This document shows, one piece after another, positions 42,954 to 52,400 of a stretch of DNA of 64,000 bases. The stretch's first letter is position 1. Each line of letters opens with the position of its first letter. The notes beneath the pieces were generated by a model. The model ran no database searches. It saw nothing but the letters and a program-made list of their open reading frames with translations, and had not been told where the DNA came from. Source of the stretch: Legionella birminghamensis (GTDB taxonomy: Bacteria > Pseudomonadota > Gammaproteobacteria > Legionellales > Legionellaceae); contig NZ_UGNW01000001.1 of assembly GCF_900452515.1 (NCBI RefSeq), positions 2,170,001 through 2,234,000 of the forward strand, in the 5' to 3' direction. The position numbers and the translations under genes are program-made.

Positions 42954-43098
42954 TTATCCACAGTTTTTGTGGATAACTGAAAGTCAATCATGCAGGGGTA
43001 AAAATAGAAGTCTGTCCACTAAATACAAGGCTTTTTACTAGATAAATCAGAAGAGTGTACAGACTGGCAGGTCAAAGGACAGTATAAACTTATCCACA
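42954..43098. promoter_or_regulatory. Cluster of three perfect DnaA boxes
   Basis: TTATCCACA occurs at 42954-42962 and 43090-43098, and inverted (TGTGGATAA) at 42968-42976. The first two face each other five bases apart. A near match (CTATGCACA) lies at 42942-42950. An 11-base imperfect inverted repeat (AGTCTGTCCAC / GTGTACAGACT) lies between, at 43009-43019 and 43055-43065. No dnaA, dnaN or other replication gene is nearby. Confidence 0.65.
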
Positions 43099-43105
43099 AC
43101 ACTGC

Positions 43106-43190
43106 CGTCTTTGCGAACGCAGTGAAGTAATCCAGATCCAGACCTGAATAGTGCTTCAGACAATTGCTTCGCCGTTAGCTCGCAAAGACG
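43106..43190. repeat. 85-bp inverted-repeat element, copy 2
   Basis: 85 bases from CGTCTTTGCGAACGCAGTGA to TTAGCTCGCAAAGACG, with internal AAGTAATCCAGATC and CAATTGCTTCGCC. It is the same family as the element at 36622-36707 and folds as one long imperfect hairpin. It starts eight bases after the third DnaA box. With the boxes it explains most of the gap 42879-43274. Confidence 0.85.
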
Positions 43191-43274
43191 TATTTGACAA
43201 AGATATACTCTGGTTCATGAAAATGCATTTTCTCAAGCTCGCGCCTGCACCGATTCGACATCCAGAACTCATAC

Positions 43275-43829
43275 TCACTGAAGATGAGCGTAGAACTCAT
43301 TATACTTTACTAAATATTCAGGGGTCATTCGTTTGATACCATAGCGGCTTTTCCAGATTGTTTTAATCACTTCAGGTATGCGCTTGGGTGTGGCCTTGAG
43401 AGCAATTGACCATAAATGAGCGACAAAGGCCTGCCCTCTTGTTTTGCAGTCAATATCCAATAAATAAAGCGCATCTTTAAATAATTTTAACTGTGTTTTC
43501 TTTAACAGGATGGCAGTGCGGGAGTTAGGCTCCAATAAATGATTTCTTATTAACCATTGCCTGATCAATCTGTCGAACTGCAGAGAGTCGCGGCGATGTC
43601 GACCATAGCTTTTGGTAATGGATTTAAAATGTATTTTGAGAGCTTTCTTATCAGGTACCAAGCGCTCAATATGGTCCAACACCTGAGTTACACTGCTTTT
43701 TAAATCATAAACCTCTATGATTGCTGGAGAAATCAAATACTCCAACTGCTCATCAAGCAGTAAATATTGAATCACTGGCAGTTTGTAATATCCTCTTGGC
43801 AACCAGCGGATTGCAGCATTATAAGACAT
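43275..43829 (-). CDS. Hypothetical basic protein, 184 aa
   Basis: Not recognised. 184 aa, rich in Lys, Arg and Leu, predicted mostly helical (SVTQVLDHIERLVPDKKALKIHF, LKKTQLKLFKDALYLLD), with no signal peptide, membrane helix or known motif. A segment GRHRRDSLQFDRLIRQWLIRNHLL might be nucleic-acid binding, but this is a guess from charge. It is divergent from the esterase/beta-lactamase gene across 116 bases and flanked downstream by repeats. It is kept as a real gene because of its length, the absence of a better frame on either strand and its clear position between intergenic regions. Confidence 0.6.
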   Translation of the reverse strand: MSYNAAIRWLPRGYYKLPVIQYLLLDEQLEYLISPAIIEVYDLKSSVTQVLDHIERLVPDKKALKIHFKSITKSYGRHRRDSLQFDRLIRQWLIRNHLLEPNSRTAILLKKTQLKLFKDALYLLDIDCKTRGQAFVAHLWSIALKATPKRIPEVIKTIWKSRYGIKRMTPEYLVKYNEFYAHLQ

Positions 43830-43945
43830 AGTAAAAACAATTAATGTATTTTCTATTAGTGTAGCCCTGGTGCCGATGTTTTTTTAAAGAGCCTCACCCA
43901 TGCCCTTTCAGCTACAATATATATAAACTACCCGGGTTAAATGAA

Positions 43946-46453
43946 ATGCCAGATTCGATTCGATTAAATGTGGCTGGAGGAGTGGTTGACATTGTGATTG
44001 ATAATTCATTATCTGCACTGACCGCAACCTTTGTATATACTCCAAACCCTGAAGCAACCCCAAATGAGATGCTGTTAGGCTATCACGATGCAGCCGGACA
44101 AGATCATATGGTTTCCATGACACTGGAGCCGAATGGCCAGTGGACAGCCAGACGTACTATAGCCCCTAATGAGAGCAGCGATTTTTTTATGCATCCGGAT
44201 GTCAAACCCGGAAAGCTGAGTCAAAAACCCGATATTATCAATAAAATCGCTTTGTCAGATGGAAAGATTGTCACTTCGGTGTACGAAAATCCTAAGTTAA
44301 CAAGCAAAGGCCGCCTGCAAACGCATGTGCTCAGTGCCGAGGGTCAGCTCAGTGAGCCGGTAGAGGCACATTATCAGAGCAAACCAGGCGAGCAGTTACT
44401 GGAGATCTATTTCCCAGCCGGTTATAACCCTTCAGAAACCAAAGACTACAATATTCAAGTGATGCTCGATGGGGACATGCATTTGCGCCAGGACGCTTTT
44501 GGCAATAGCATGAACACAACAACCATTTTGGATAATTTAATTGCTGAGGGAAAAATGGCCCCTGCAATTGCCGTATTTGTCTCGCCCACTCCGCCGGTGA
44601 ATGAACAAGGGCAATGGGTAGACATGCAAAGGCTGAAAGAATATGGCTGTAACCCGCAAACCGATGCGATGCTTGCCGCCATACCCCGTGCATTGAGACA
44701 GGCAGGCATTAAAGCCGTAGATGATCCGCAACGAACAGGCCTATGCGGACAAAGCATGGGTGGGCTGCAAGCTTTATACACTGCTAAAATGCATCCCGAT
44801 ATTTATGGACAAGTGATTGCCCAATCCCCTTCAGTCTGGTGGGGTCCCCCGACTGAAAAGTGGGACGGCCCGGTACTTTACGAGGCGGATGAAACCTGGC
44901 GTGCGCCCTTGGCCAATAAAGAAGAGCAGCAATATCTACTGGGCATGCTGAAATCCCGGCATGACAGACTTTCCGGACGTCAGCTGCCTACAGGAAACGT
45001 AAATGTCTATCTGCAGGCGGGAACGCATGAAACCGGCGCGCATGGCGGTGAGCCTTTAACCCAGGCGGCGATGTCACTGGCTCGGGAATTAAACACAGGC
45101 TGCAGGCTCCACAATGGCGGGCATGCCGCTGAGGCCTGGGCAACCGGATTGGCCTTGTCATTGCCTCTGGCTCATCCCGGGCCATCATTAATGAAAGACA
45201 CGGCGCTTGAAATTCAGGAAGTCGATGGCATCAATGGGTTCACACAGCACTCGGCTGAAGAACTTATGGATGCCGGAAAAATTCCCGGAGTGAGTCTTGC
45301 GTCTTATCGTAATGGGCAGATATCAAGCATGTCCATGGGAAGTGTTCGAACGGGCGAGGAATCCGTGACCCAGGAAACCCGCTTCGGTGCCGCTTCACTG
45401 AGCAAACCGGTATTTGCCTATCTGGTTTTAAAGCTCATAGCAACCAATCAGGCCGATGAAGCGGTTCCCGGTTTTGGAAAATTCAACTCCAGCAGCCGTG
45501 AATTTAATTTGAAAACGCCCCTTCACGAAGTATTCCGGGATGAAAATGGGAAACCCTTTGCAGATGCTGACAACCCTTTCCTCAAAAAATTCAAGCCTGA
45601 ACAGTGGGAATGGGCAAAACGATTAACTGCCGAAATAATCCTGTCACACCGGACTGGCCTGCATATTTTTGACAAGGAGCCCTATCTATTTCAATTTGAA
45701 CCGGGCACATACTACGCTTATTCCGGACCAGGTATTGACTGCTTACAAAAAACTATCGAAACGCTTACTGAAACTGATCTTGAAACTCTGGCCTGGGCAA
45801 ATATCTTTGCCCCGCATGCTTTAAACTTGCCTGGCAGCAGCTATGGTGCAGCCCCTGTCGCAGCCAATAGTTTACACACCACCGCATCAGACTATGCCCG
45901 ATTTATCAGTGCCTGGGTCAATGATGATCAATTGAATTATGCTTTCGAACCTGCAAAACCTGTTTATTCAATGGACAAAGATTATTTTCCACAATCAGAG
46001 GATAAATTGGTTGAAGCAATAAACATTCCCCCAAAAGATAAGGAACAAGTCACCTGGGGACTGGGTATCGGGCTTGTTACAAATGATCAGGGGGATGTGA
46101 TAGGCGCCTATCATACGGGCGATATGAATGAATGGCGGGCGGGGTTTGCCGCCGAAATAGATCCTGAGACGAAAAGCTGTACCAGTGCTATAGTCTATTG
46201 TGCGAACTCTGCAAATGGGCATATCCTTGCGGAGCAGGTTTTACCAAAAACCTTAAGGCCTGCGCTCAATTATTTTTTCCCTACCTACGGATTTGCCCGC
46301 ACTGTGAATGAATTAGGCGGGGATAATTTGCATGGGATGAATCCCAACCTTTTGAAAAAAGTAACTCATCATTATAAAGAGCGTTTACAGGAATCAAAAA
46401 CGGAGGCATCAGCTGAGTCACAAAGCCAATCACAGTACACACCATCTGGTTGA
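43946..46453 (+). CDS. Two-domain hydrolase: enterochelin-esterase-like plus serine beta-lactamase-like
   Basis: 835 aa without a signal peptide. Residues about 120-410 fit the putative esterase (Fes/IroE-like) family: LLEIYFPAGYNPSETKDYNI, APAIAVFVSPTPP, GLCGQSMGGLQALYTA (nucleophile Ser), SPSVWWGPP and HNGGHAAEAW (His). Residues about 430-800 are a class C-like beta-lactamase fold: AASLSKPVFAYLV (Ser-x-x-Lys), YYAYSGPGIDCLQ (Tyr-Ser-Gly) and AYHTGDMNEWRAGF (His-Thr-Gly). The C-terminus is Glu/Ser/Gln-rich (TEASAESQSQSQYTPSG). Both active sites look intact. The substrate could be a siderophore ester, peptide or lipid. Lack of an export signal makes a cytoplasmic or type IV-secreted protein more likely than a resistance enzyme. 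Confidence 0.85.
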   Translation: MPDSIRLNVAGGVVDIVIDNSLSALTATFVYTPNPEATPNEMLLGYHDAAGQDHMVSMTLEPNGQWTARRTIAPNESSDFFMHPDVKPGKLSQKPDIINKIALSDGKIVTSVYENPKLTSKGRLQTHVLSAEGQLSEPVEAHYQSKPGEQLLEIYFPAGYNPSETKDYNIQVMLDGDMHLRQDAFGNSMNTTTILDNLIAEGKMAPAIAVFVSPTPPVNEQGQWVDMQRLKEYGCNPQTDAMLAAIPRALRQAGIKAVDDPQRTGLCGQSMGGLQALYTAKMHPDIYGQVIAQSPSVWWGPPTEKWDGPVLYEADETWRAPLANKEEQQYLLGMLKSRHDRLSGRQLPTGNVNVYLQAGTHETGAHGGEPLTQAAMSLARELNTGCRLHNGGHAAEAWATGLALSLPLAHPGPSLMKDTALEIQEVDGINGFTQHSAEELMDAGKIPGVSLASYRNGQISSMSMGSVRTGEESVTQETRFGAASLSKPVFAYLVLKLIATNQADEAVPGFGKFNSSSREFNLKTPLHEVFRDENGKPFADADNPFLKKFKPEQWEWAKRLTAEIILSHRTGLHIFDKEPYLFQFEPGTYYAYSGPGIDCLQKTIETLTETDLETLAWANIFAPHALNLPGSSYGAAPVAANSLHTTASDYARFISAWVNDDQLNYAFEPAKPVYSMDKDYFPQSEDKLVEAINIPPKDKEQVTWGLGIGLVTNDQGDVIGAYHTGDMNEWRAGFAAEIDPETKSCTSAIVYCANSANGHILAEQVLPKTLRPALNYFFPTYGFARTVNELGGDNLHGMNPNLLKKVTHHYKERLQESKTEASAESQSQSQYTPSG

Positions 46454-46506
46454 AACTTAATACGAACAAGATTAAAATACGAGCATCCTGAACAAATCCA
46501 GTCACA

Positions 46507-49053
46507 ATGCCTCTTCATCAACGCATCCTTGAACTACAAAAAAATTCTGGCTATCCATCCACAGGAGGCGATTGCAATGGTTTTGGCCTTTGCTGGCTTG
46601 AGGCAGGCCTTATAGAAAAAGAGGATTGCTTTGAGCAGGAAATTGAATTGATTGAGTCAGACGCTGCAAACCAAAATACAGGTAAGAAGCATTTGCCTTT
46701 CCTGGATAGCCTGACTTTATATCAGACCCCCTCCGATTTTGATGAGCTGTTTAGCAAAGGGAAAAGCATCAATCAAGATGATATCGAAACCATCTCAAGC
46801 TTCGCCTCAAGAGATGAAATAAGGGCGCTCGGCGGGTTAAAAATCGTTCAGGGCCTGCCCTTCATTTATAATGAATACGAACTTAAAGCCTATCTTGATG
46901 AACTGGGCTTGCTGTTTGAGAAACACTCAACTGCCAACAAAAAGACTATTGGTATCAAACTGGTTAATCATAATCATGCCCTGGCTTTATTTTACAGACC
47001 GGGTAAAGGATGGAAATTTCGAGATATTAATCAAAAGAAAGTATTCGCACAGGAAACCCAGGATACGCGTGCACTAGCGCAATTAATAGTGAAAGGATTT
47101 CGTGACCACCCTCGTTATCCAGTCCTCCTTAGCCCTTTCATGAACGCTATCCATTGGATAAAACGTTGCCTTGGAAGGGAATATATCAGTGTTAATGCAA
47201 GCCTGGTTATAACAGCCAATGATTCCCGCTCCTCTCTTTTGGAAGAATTTGAGCAGCTCAAATCAAAGCAGATCATCAGCAAACGCATTGCCAGGCGTGA
47301 AGGAGTTCATCAGTTGGCATATCTTTATGCTAAATACGGGTATAACCAACAACTTATTCAACTGGCTGAATTGGGAGTAGATCTGAAAAAAGCCCATTCT
47401 GAGGATTCCGCCGCACTGATTGCTGCCCAGCATGGCCATTTAAATGTTATACAAACCCTGGACAGATACTCCTTATCCTATAACCAACTTGGCTTGAAGG
47501 GAATCACACCTATCTATTTAGCAGCACAGATGGGCCACACACATATCCTGATTGAAAATGAAGCGACCATTGATTTTAAAATGAAGATGTCAGACGGCAA
47601 TAATCTGTTTCATATTGCGGCATGCAGAAATCGCTATGAATTATTCAATCTGTTGGCCAAGCATGAAAGTGGAATTAATGAACCCAATAAAGCCGGGACT
47701 TATCCTATCCATAGCGCTGCCTATTTCGGTAATGCCCAGGCTGTAGGTGAATTGATAGCGCTTGGAGCCGATGTCAGGAGCGCCGATCCCAGGAATGGTC
47801 ATACTGCTGTTCATGTAGCAGCTGAACGCAACCATCCCTCGGTCATTGTCGAGCTAGCTAAAAATGCTGCAGACTTGAACGAGAAGAACAAAGATGGGCT
47901 GACGCCCGCGATAATCGCTGCCAATAAAGGTCATCACAGAGCACTCAAGGCCTTAATTGAGTCAGGCGCTGACATGGCAATTGCAACCGCCCATGGTCTA
48001 ACCCCACTAATTGCTGCCGCGGCTGGCGGGCATAGCGAATGTTTAGAAGCATTAGCGGAGATTGATGATATTAATCGCCCTTCGCCGGAAGGATTAACGC
48101 CTGTTTTTTCGGCTGCCACCTTCGGCCATGCCCATCTTATCCCTTTAATGGCAAAAGTGAATGCTAATTTAGATATCGCTGATTTCGAAAATTCCCCACC
48201 ATTATTCATAGCAGCCTTAAAAGGCTATAACCAGGTTATCGCTGAGTTAGCTAATCACGGTGCGAACGTAAACTATACCGATCCTCAGGGATCTACAGCA
48301 GCTCTGATGGCGGCAGAAGCAGGCCATCTTGATTGTGTTGTTGAATTAGGCAAACATTCGGCTAATCTTGATCGGGCAATGACCAATGGTACCACGCCCC
48401 TTTATATCGCAGCTCAAAATGGCTATAGCCCTATTGTTTCTTACTTATGCGAATCGGGCGTTAGCATTGACCACTCAATTTATGACGGCGGAACGCCTTT
48501 GTGTGCGGCCATACAAAACAATCATCCTGAAGTCATAAAAGCGCTTATTCAGCATGGTGCAAATTATCCCTCATCCCTTTCAGGGGGCGAAACATTTTCC
48601 ATCAATGGAAATGCCCCCATCAATCAGTTCATCAATTTATTTAAAGCAATTAATCAATTGTGGGATTACGGCAGCTGTTTAAGCAAGCTAGAAGATAAGC
48701 AAAGCCAGACTGAAGGCAAGCAAGCAAAGAAACTGGCCCATCAATTATCACTCTATACGCGCGAATTATTAATCGCACGCATTGAAAATAAAACCACTAT
48801 ACAAAGCGTTATTCAGGTAAAATTTAACAGAGTTTATCAGGCCGGATTCCAACTCATGCAAACCCACCGTGCGGGCTGGAAACCCTTATTAATTAATATT
48901 GGCATTGCTGCTACCGGTCTGGGATTGGTGTTGCTTGCCGGGAAACTCATGGTCACCGGCAGCGCTTTTTTCGCACAGACCCAGCGGCAAAATCTTCTGA
49001 AAGAAGTGGGTAAAACCTGCGAAAGCGGTTCCCTTTTCGCCGTTAGCGCCTGA
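46507..49053 (+). CDS. Ankyrin-repeat protein with papain-like N-terminal domain and C-terminal membrane helix (putative effector)
   Basis: 848 aa. The N-terminal 220 residues contain TGGDCNGFGLCWLEAG (Cys23), VNHNHALALFYR (His157) and GWKFRDINQKKVF (Asp173, Asn175). The order, spacing and hydrophobic context match YopT/C58- or papain-like cysteine protease triads, though overall similarity cannot be tested here. From about residue 260 to 690 there are some dozen ankyrin repeats (e.g. THYTAVH-like GHTAVHVAAERNHPSVIVEL, GTTPLYIAAQNGYSPIVSYL). A membrane segment (LINIGIAATGLGLVLLAG) lies near residue 800. There is no signal peptide. Ankyrin repeats would select a host partner and the head would modify it. 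This is inference. Confidence 0.82.
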   Translation: MPLHQRILELQKNSGYPSTGGDCNGFGLCWLEAGLIEKEDCFEQEIELIESDAANQNTGKKHLPFLDSLTLYQTPSDFDELFSKGKSINQDDIETISSFASRDEIRALGGLKIVQGLPFIYNEYELKAYLDELGLLFEKHSTANKKTIGIKLVNHNHALALFYRPGKGWKFRDINQKKVFAQETQDTRALAQLIVKGFRDHPRYPVLLSPFMNAIHWIKRCLGREYISVNASLVITANDSRSSLLEEFEQLKSKQIISKRIARREGVHQLAYLYAKYGYNQQLIQLAELGVDLKKAHSEDSAALIAAQHGHLNVIQTLDRYSLSYNQLGLKGITPIYLAAQMGHTHILIENEATIDFKMKMSDGNNLFHIAACRNRYELFNLLAKHESGINEPNKAGTYPIHSAAYFGNAQAVGELIALGADVRSADPRNGHTAVHVAAERNHPSVIVELAKNAADLNEKNKDGLTPAIIAANKGHHRALKALIESGADMAIATAHGLTPLIAAAAGGHSECLEALAEIDDINRPSPEGLTPVFSAATFGHAHLIPLMAKVNANLDIADFENSPPLFIAALKGYNQVIAELANHGANVNYTDPQGSTAALMAAEAGHLDCVVELGKHSANLDRAMTNGTTPLYIAAQNGYSPIVSYLCESGVSIDHSIYDGGTPLCAAIQNNHPEVIKALIQHGANYPSSLSGGETFSINGNAPINQFINLFKAINQLWDYGSCLSKLEDKQSQTEGKQAKKLAHQLSLYTRELLIARIENKTTIQSVIQVKFNRVYQAGFQLMQTHRAGWKPLLINIGIAATGLGLVLLAGKLMVTGSAFFAQTQRQNLLKEVGKTCESGSLFAVSA

Positions 49054-49096
49054 AGCCAGAACGTCCACCCAAAGAATACTGATAATTTACTAATTT

Positions 49097-49324
49097 CTAC
49101 CGTCCCTTTTCAAAATAGCTAGTCATTAAATTTCGATAATTGGGGATATATTTTGAAAATAAAGCACCCAATCCTTCAATATCCCTGCGCCAATCGCGAT
49201 GAAGCTCGCATGCCATACCAAACCAGTTAATAAGCTGAGCGCCCGCTGCCTGCATTCGAAGCCATGCACTATGACGAGTTACTTCATTATTGTCTATATC
49301 CAGCCGTTTATATTGAAACTTCAT
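49097..49324 (-). CDS. Small hypothetical protein, 75 aa
   Basis: Not recognised. It begins KFQYKRLDIDNNEVTRHSAW and contains QAAGAQLINWFGMACELHRDW, probably two helices with several Trp residues. CGGAGATT lies 5-6 bases before the ATG, a good ribosome site, which is the main reason for accepting it. It lies in the gap between the ankyrin gene and the 1049-aa gene, divergent from the latter by 97 bases. It has no membrane segment, Cys motif or export signal. Confidence 0.55.
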   Translation of the reverse strand: MKFQYKRLDIDNNEVTRHSAWLRMQAAGAQLINWFGMACELHRDWRRDIEGLGALFSKYIPNYRNLMTSYFEKGR

Positions 49325-49421
49325 TTTAATCTCCGATGGATTAACTGAGTAATAATATTGACAATAAAAAGCAATTCTATACAGTACAACACTTCTCTAA
49401 TGATATCTCAGGGATGTTAAA

Positions 49422-52400
49422 ATGACACAATTCTTCGCTAGTTTTACTGTTAGTACCTCCGCAGCTGCAGGCATACCCAGTGCCGGTTTCTCCGGTACAG
49501 CGAGTGGGGTTGCTCAAGCTGTACTGGCTTCAAAGAATGCGGCTACAGTTTTGTCAGAGAAAAGCGGCCAGCGCGATTCAATCCTTCAAGCCTTGCAAAT
49601 TTTATTTAATGATCCCACCGAGATGAAGCACGATGTTCTGAAAACTTATCTGAAAGAACTTCGTGGGGGTTTGATTGCAACTAATAATTCCATCGAATGG
49701 ATTACCCGATATCTTTCACTCGTCATGGTGAGTGGTATGAGCCACCTCGCGCAAATACCCAGTGATGCAGCCACACTGGTGCGGGAAACGGCAAAAGGTT
49801 TATCCAAAGTGGAGATCCCTGGCGATGAATTAAAAGAAGCAAGCACAAAAGCATTCACTTTTGATCCTAAAGAGCAAAAGCCTTCAGCAAGTGTTGATAA
49901 AGTAGCCGATTTGGTCAGTAACCAGGGAGGGCAGATTATTGATAAAGTGCATAAGGCAATTAATCTTAACAACAATTCACATGCGCGAACCCATGCCAAG
50001 ACCGCGGCTTCTACAGGGGCAGGCGGCACTGTAACAGCCACTGCCATCATGCCTTCAGCAGCTGCCTTGTTAACCAATATGATTGGCCAGATTGCCAGGG
50101 AAGCAAGTGCCGTAAGTCATTTTTCTAAAAAGGAGTCGGCGAGCGAGGCGGATGACAAAAATGTATATCATGCAAGCAGACAGGTGACGCAAGCCACTTT
50201 TGACCGCAATACCCAGCTTTCCCAGGAACGCTTGCAAATTCTGCAGAAAGCCTTGTCCCATATGAAGCGAGGCGGAGACTTGTTCTGCGATCAAAGCGTT
50301 AGCACACCCCTGAGCATCGCCCTCTTTCGTATGGCAGCCTTATCAGTTTTCGTGCTCGCATCACGCCTTGTCTCGAAAACAGCTGAAGCCGCCACTGAAG
50401 GGCGCGTACAAAAAGCACTTGCGAAGGCAACAGAGCAAGGGCCCTCAGGCGGCGTTGATCGCATCAGCGTGCATTCCAATCTCAGCGTTCTCTCCAATAT
50501 TATGCGGCTTTGCGCGGCAAACCTGGATAATTCCTCAGCTGTTGAAGCAGCAGCCCAAACCAGTGAAATTATTGCCGGTCGTTCTATCAGCGTATTATGG
50601 AGCCATGTTAGCGAGTTGGCTAAAGCACTTCATCAACTGGCTAACCCTCAACAAGATACCTCTGGAATTTCTGCTTCGGCATCGACCAATAGCTCGGTCG
50701 ATTTAGCGAAACCGGAAGCGCTTGAACAATTTAAAGATGTTATCAAGGCGGTACTCGATGGCATTGAAGAAGGCAATGGACAGCATGTCATTCCTAACCT
50801 GAACAGGGACATGGCCAGCCAATTGAACACCAGCGCGCACGGAGCGGTCGCCTCCCTTGTCGCCACCCATAGCATGTTCAGTAATCCAGTGACGCTGTCT
50901 GCCAAAGCATCGAAAAAAGCTGTTCATACCAATGATGCACAGAAGAATGAAGCGTTGATGGCAACGCTTCCCAGCCTTACTGAAATGCTCAATCGGATTC
51001 AGGCGTCTACCCGTAATTTCATGGAGGAAATTAAAAAGGACATTCACCCGGCAGCATCGAAGGATGGCGGGCTTTTATCAACCCATGATACAGTTGGAAG
51101 CAGTACGGCAGCAGTCTATTGGGCAGCTTCTGCGATGGCTTTACTAGCGGATGAGATGCTCAGCATCTGCCGCTCCCTCACTTTAATTGACAAAAATCGC
51201 TCGCAAGCCTCTTTAAAAATAGCCAGTGAGTTACAAAGCAGGGATCAGTCCGCCCAGGCGTCTGAACAAATCAGCTGGGATAGCCATTTGGAACAAGACT
51301 ATAGCGCTACCCATGCCATAACAGCGCTGCGCCTGACTCTATCGCATACCGGCATTGCCCTGATGCAAATTGCTAAAAATATGCATCATGCATTAAAAGA
51401 TAATACCAACACCGCCCAAAATAATCTGGCAATGCATACCCTGCAACGAAGCCTGCTAGACTCCTGTGCTTCCGCCGCACTCCACCTCGCCGAAAGCACT
51501 TTATTTTCCACGGGTGCCGCATCCGCAGCGCCGATGAGCATGTTAGGCTCTGCCAATTGGACGCATCAAAAAGTGCATGCGACCGACGGGCATTTGCACC
51601 CAGCGCAAACTCATAATAGTGAAAACTCCAGTAAAAATGGGAGTGAGTCGTGTCAGGCAACTGGTTTTAGCACTGATCTGGTGGCAGGAACCATGACCAA
51701 TATTTTGAAGGTTCTGGCCCAGGGTGGTTTAATCGGCCTGAATACTATTTTGAAGCTGATGAAACTGTTGGAAATTATCAGTTTGCACCGGGATTCCCAC
51801 ATCGCGTTAAAACTGGAATCGGTTGATTCTTCCAATCCCAACGGTATCTCCATTAATTCGATTGATGAGCCCAGTGCTGGTTCTGTTGCGGGAACCAGCG
51901 CAATTCTCATAAATTTCCTGGGTGCTTTCCAAACGCTGGATCAAAGTTCGGGAACTCAATCAACTTTAAATGCCCAACGCAATCTGCAAGATATAATTGA
52001 TAAACAAATTGCAGCCATTGAAGTGTTGAAGGATGACGAAGAGCGTCAGGAAACGAAAGGCTTAAAAGCGTTTTATAAAGTTATTATCCGTTTATTAGCG
52101 CCGGATGCTTCAGAAGAAAATTGCGACAGTTTAGTAAAACGTCTGGATTTCGGCGGTATTTCCTTATCCAGTTATCATAGCAGCTTTGGCGCATATAATG
52201 ATTGCCCAGTCCCTGATTTGAGCTTTGTAGCTCAGTTTGCCAATCAGGACGATGCCCAGGGACTATTGCGCAAATTTATCAATAAAGCTAAAAATGATTT
52301 CAGCCTGTTTAAGTCCCTGCATGAACAGCTGCCGCAAGCGCAAAGAAGCACAAAGGCACAGACCTTGTATACTCATGTTTATGAGGAGCTCTACCAACAT

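Noticed and set aside
42879-43274. Chromosomal replication origin (oriC)
   Set aside because: DnaA boxes are convincing, but there is no dnaA, dnaN, rpmH, gidA or parAB nearby and no obvious AT-rich unwinding block, so only a DnaA-box cluster is claimed.
43946-46453. Secreted beta-lactamase resistance gene
   Set aside because: No signal peptide and a large N-terminal esterase domain. The Ser-x-x-Lys fold is also common in esterases and peptidases, so antibiotic resistance cannot be claimed.
49358-49385. TTGACA with a TATACA or TACAGT as a sigma-70 promoter for the 1049-aa gene
   Set aside because: The spacing is 14 bases to the better hexamer and 16 to a poor one, too weak to list.
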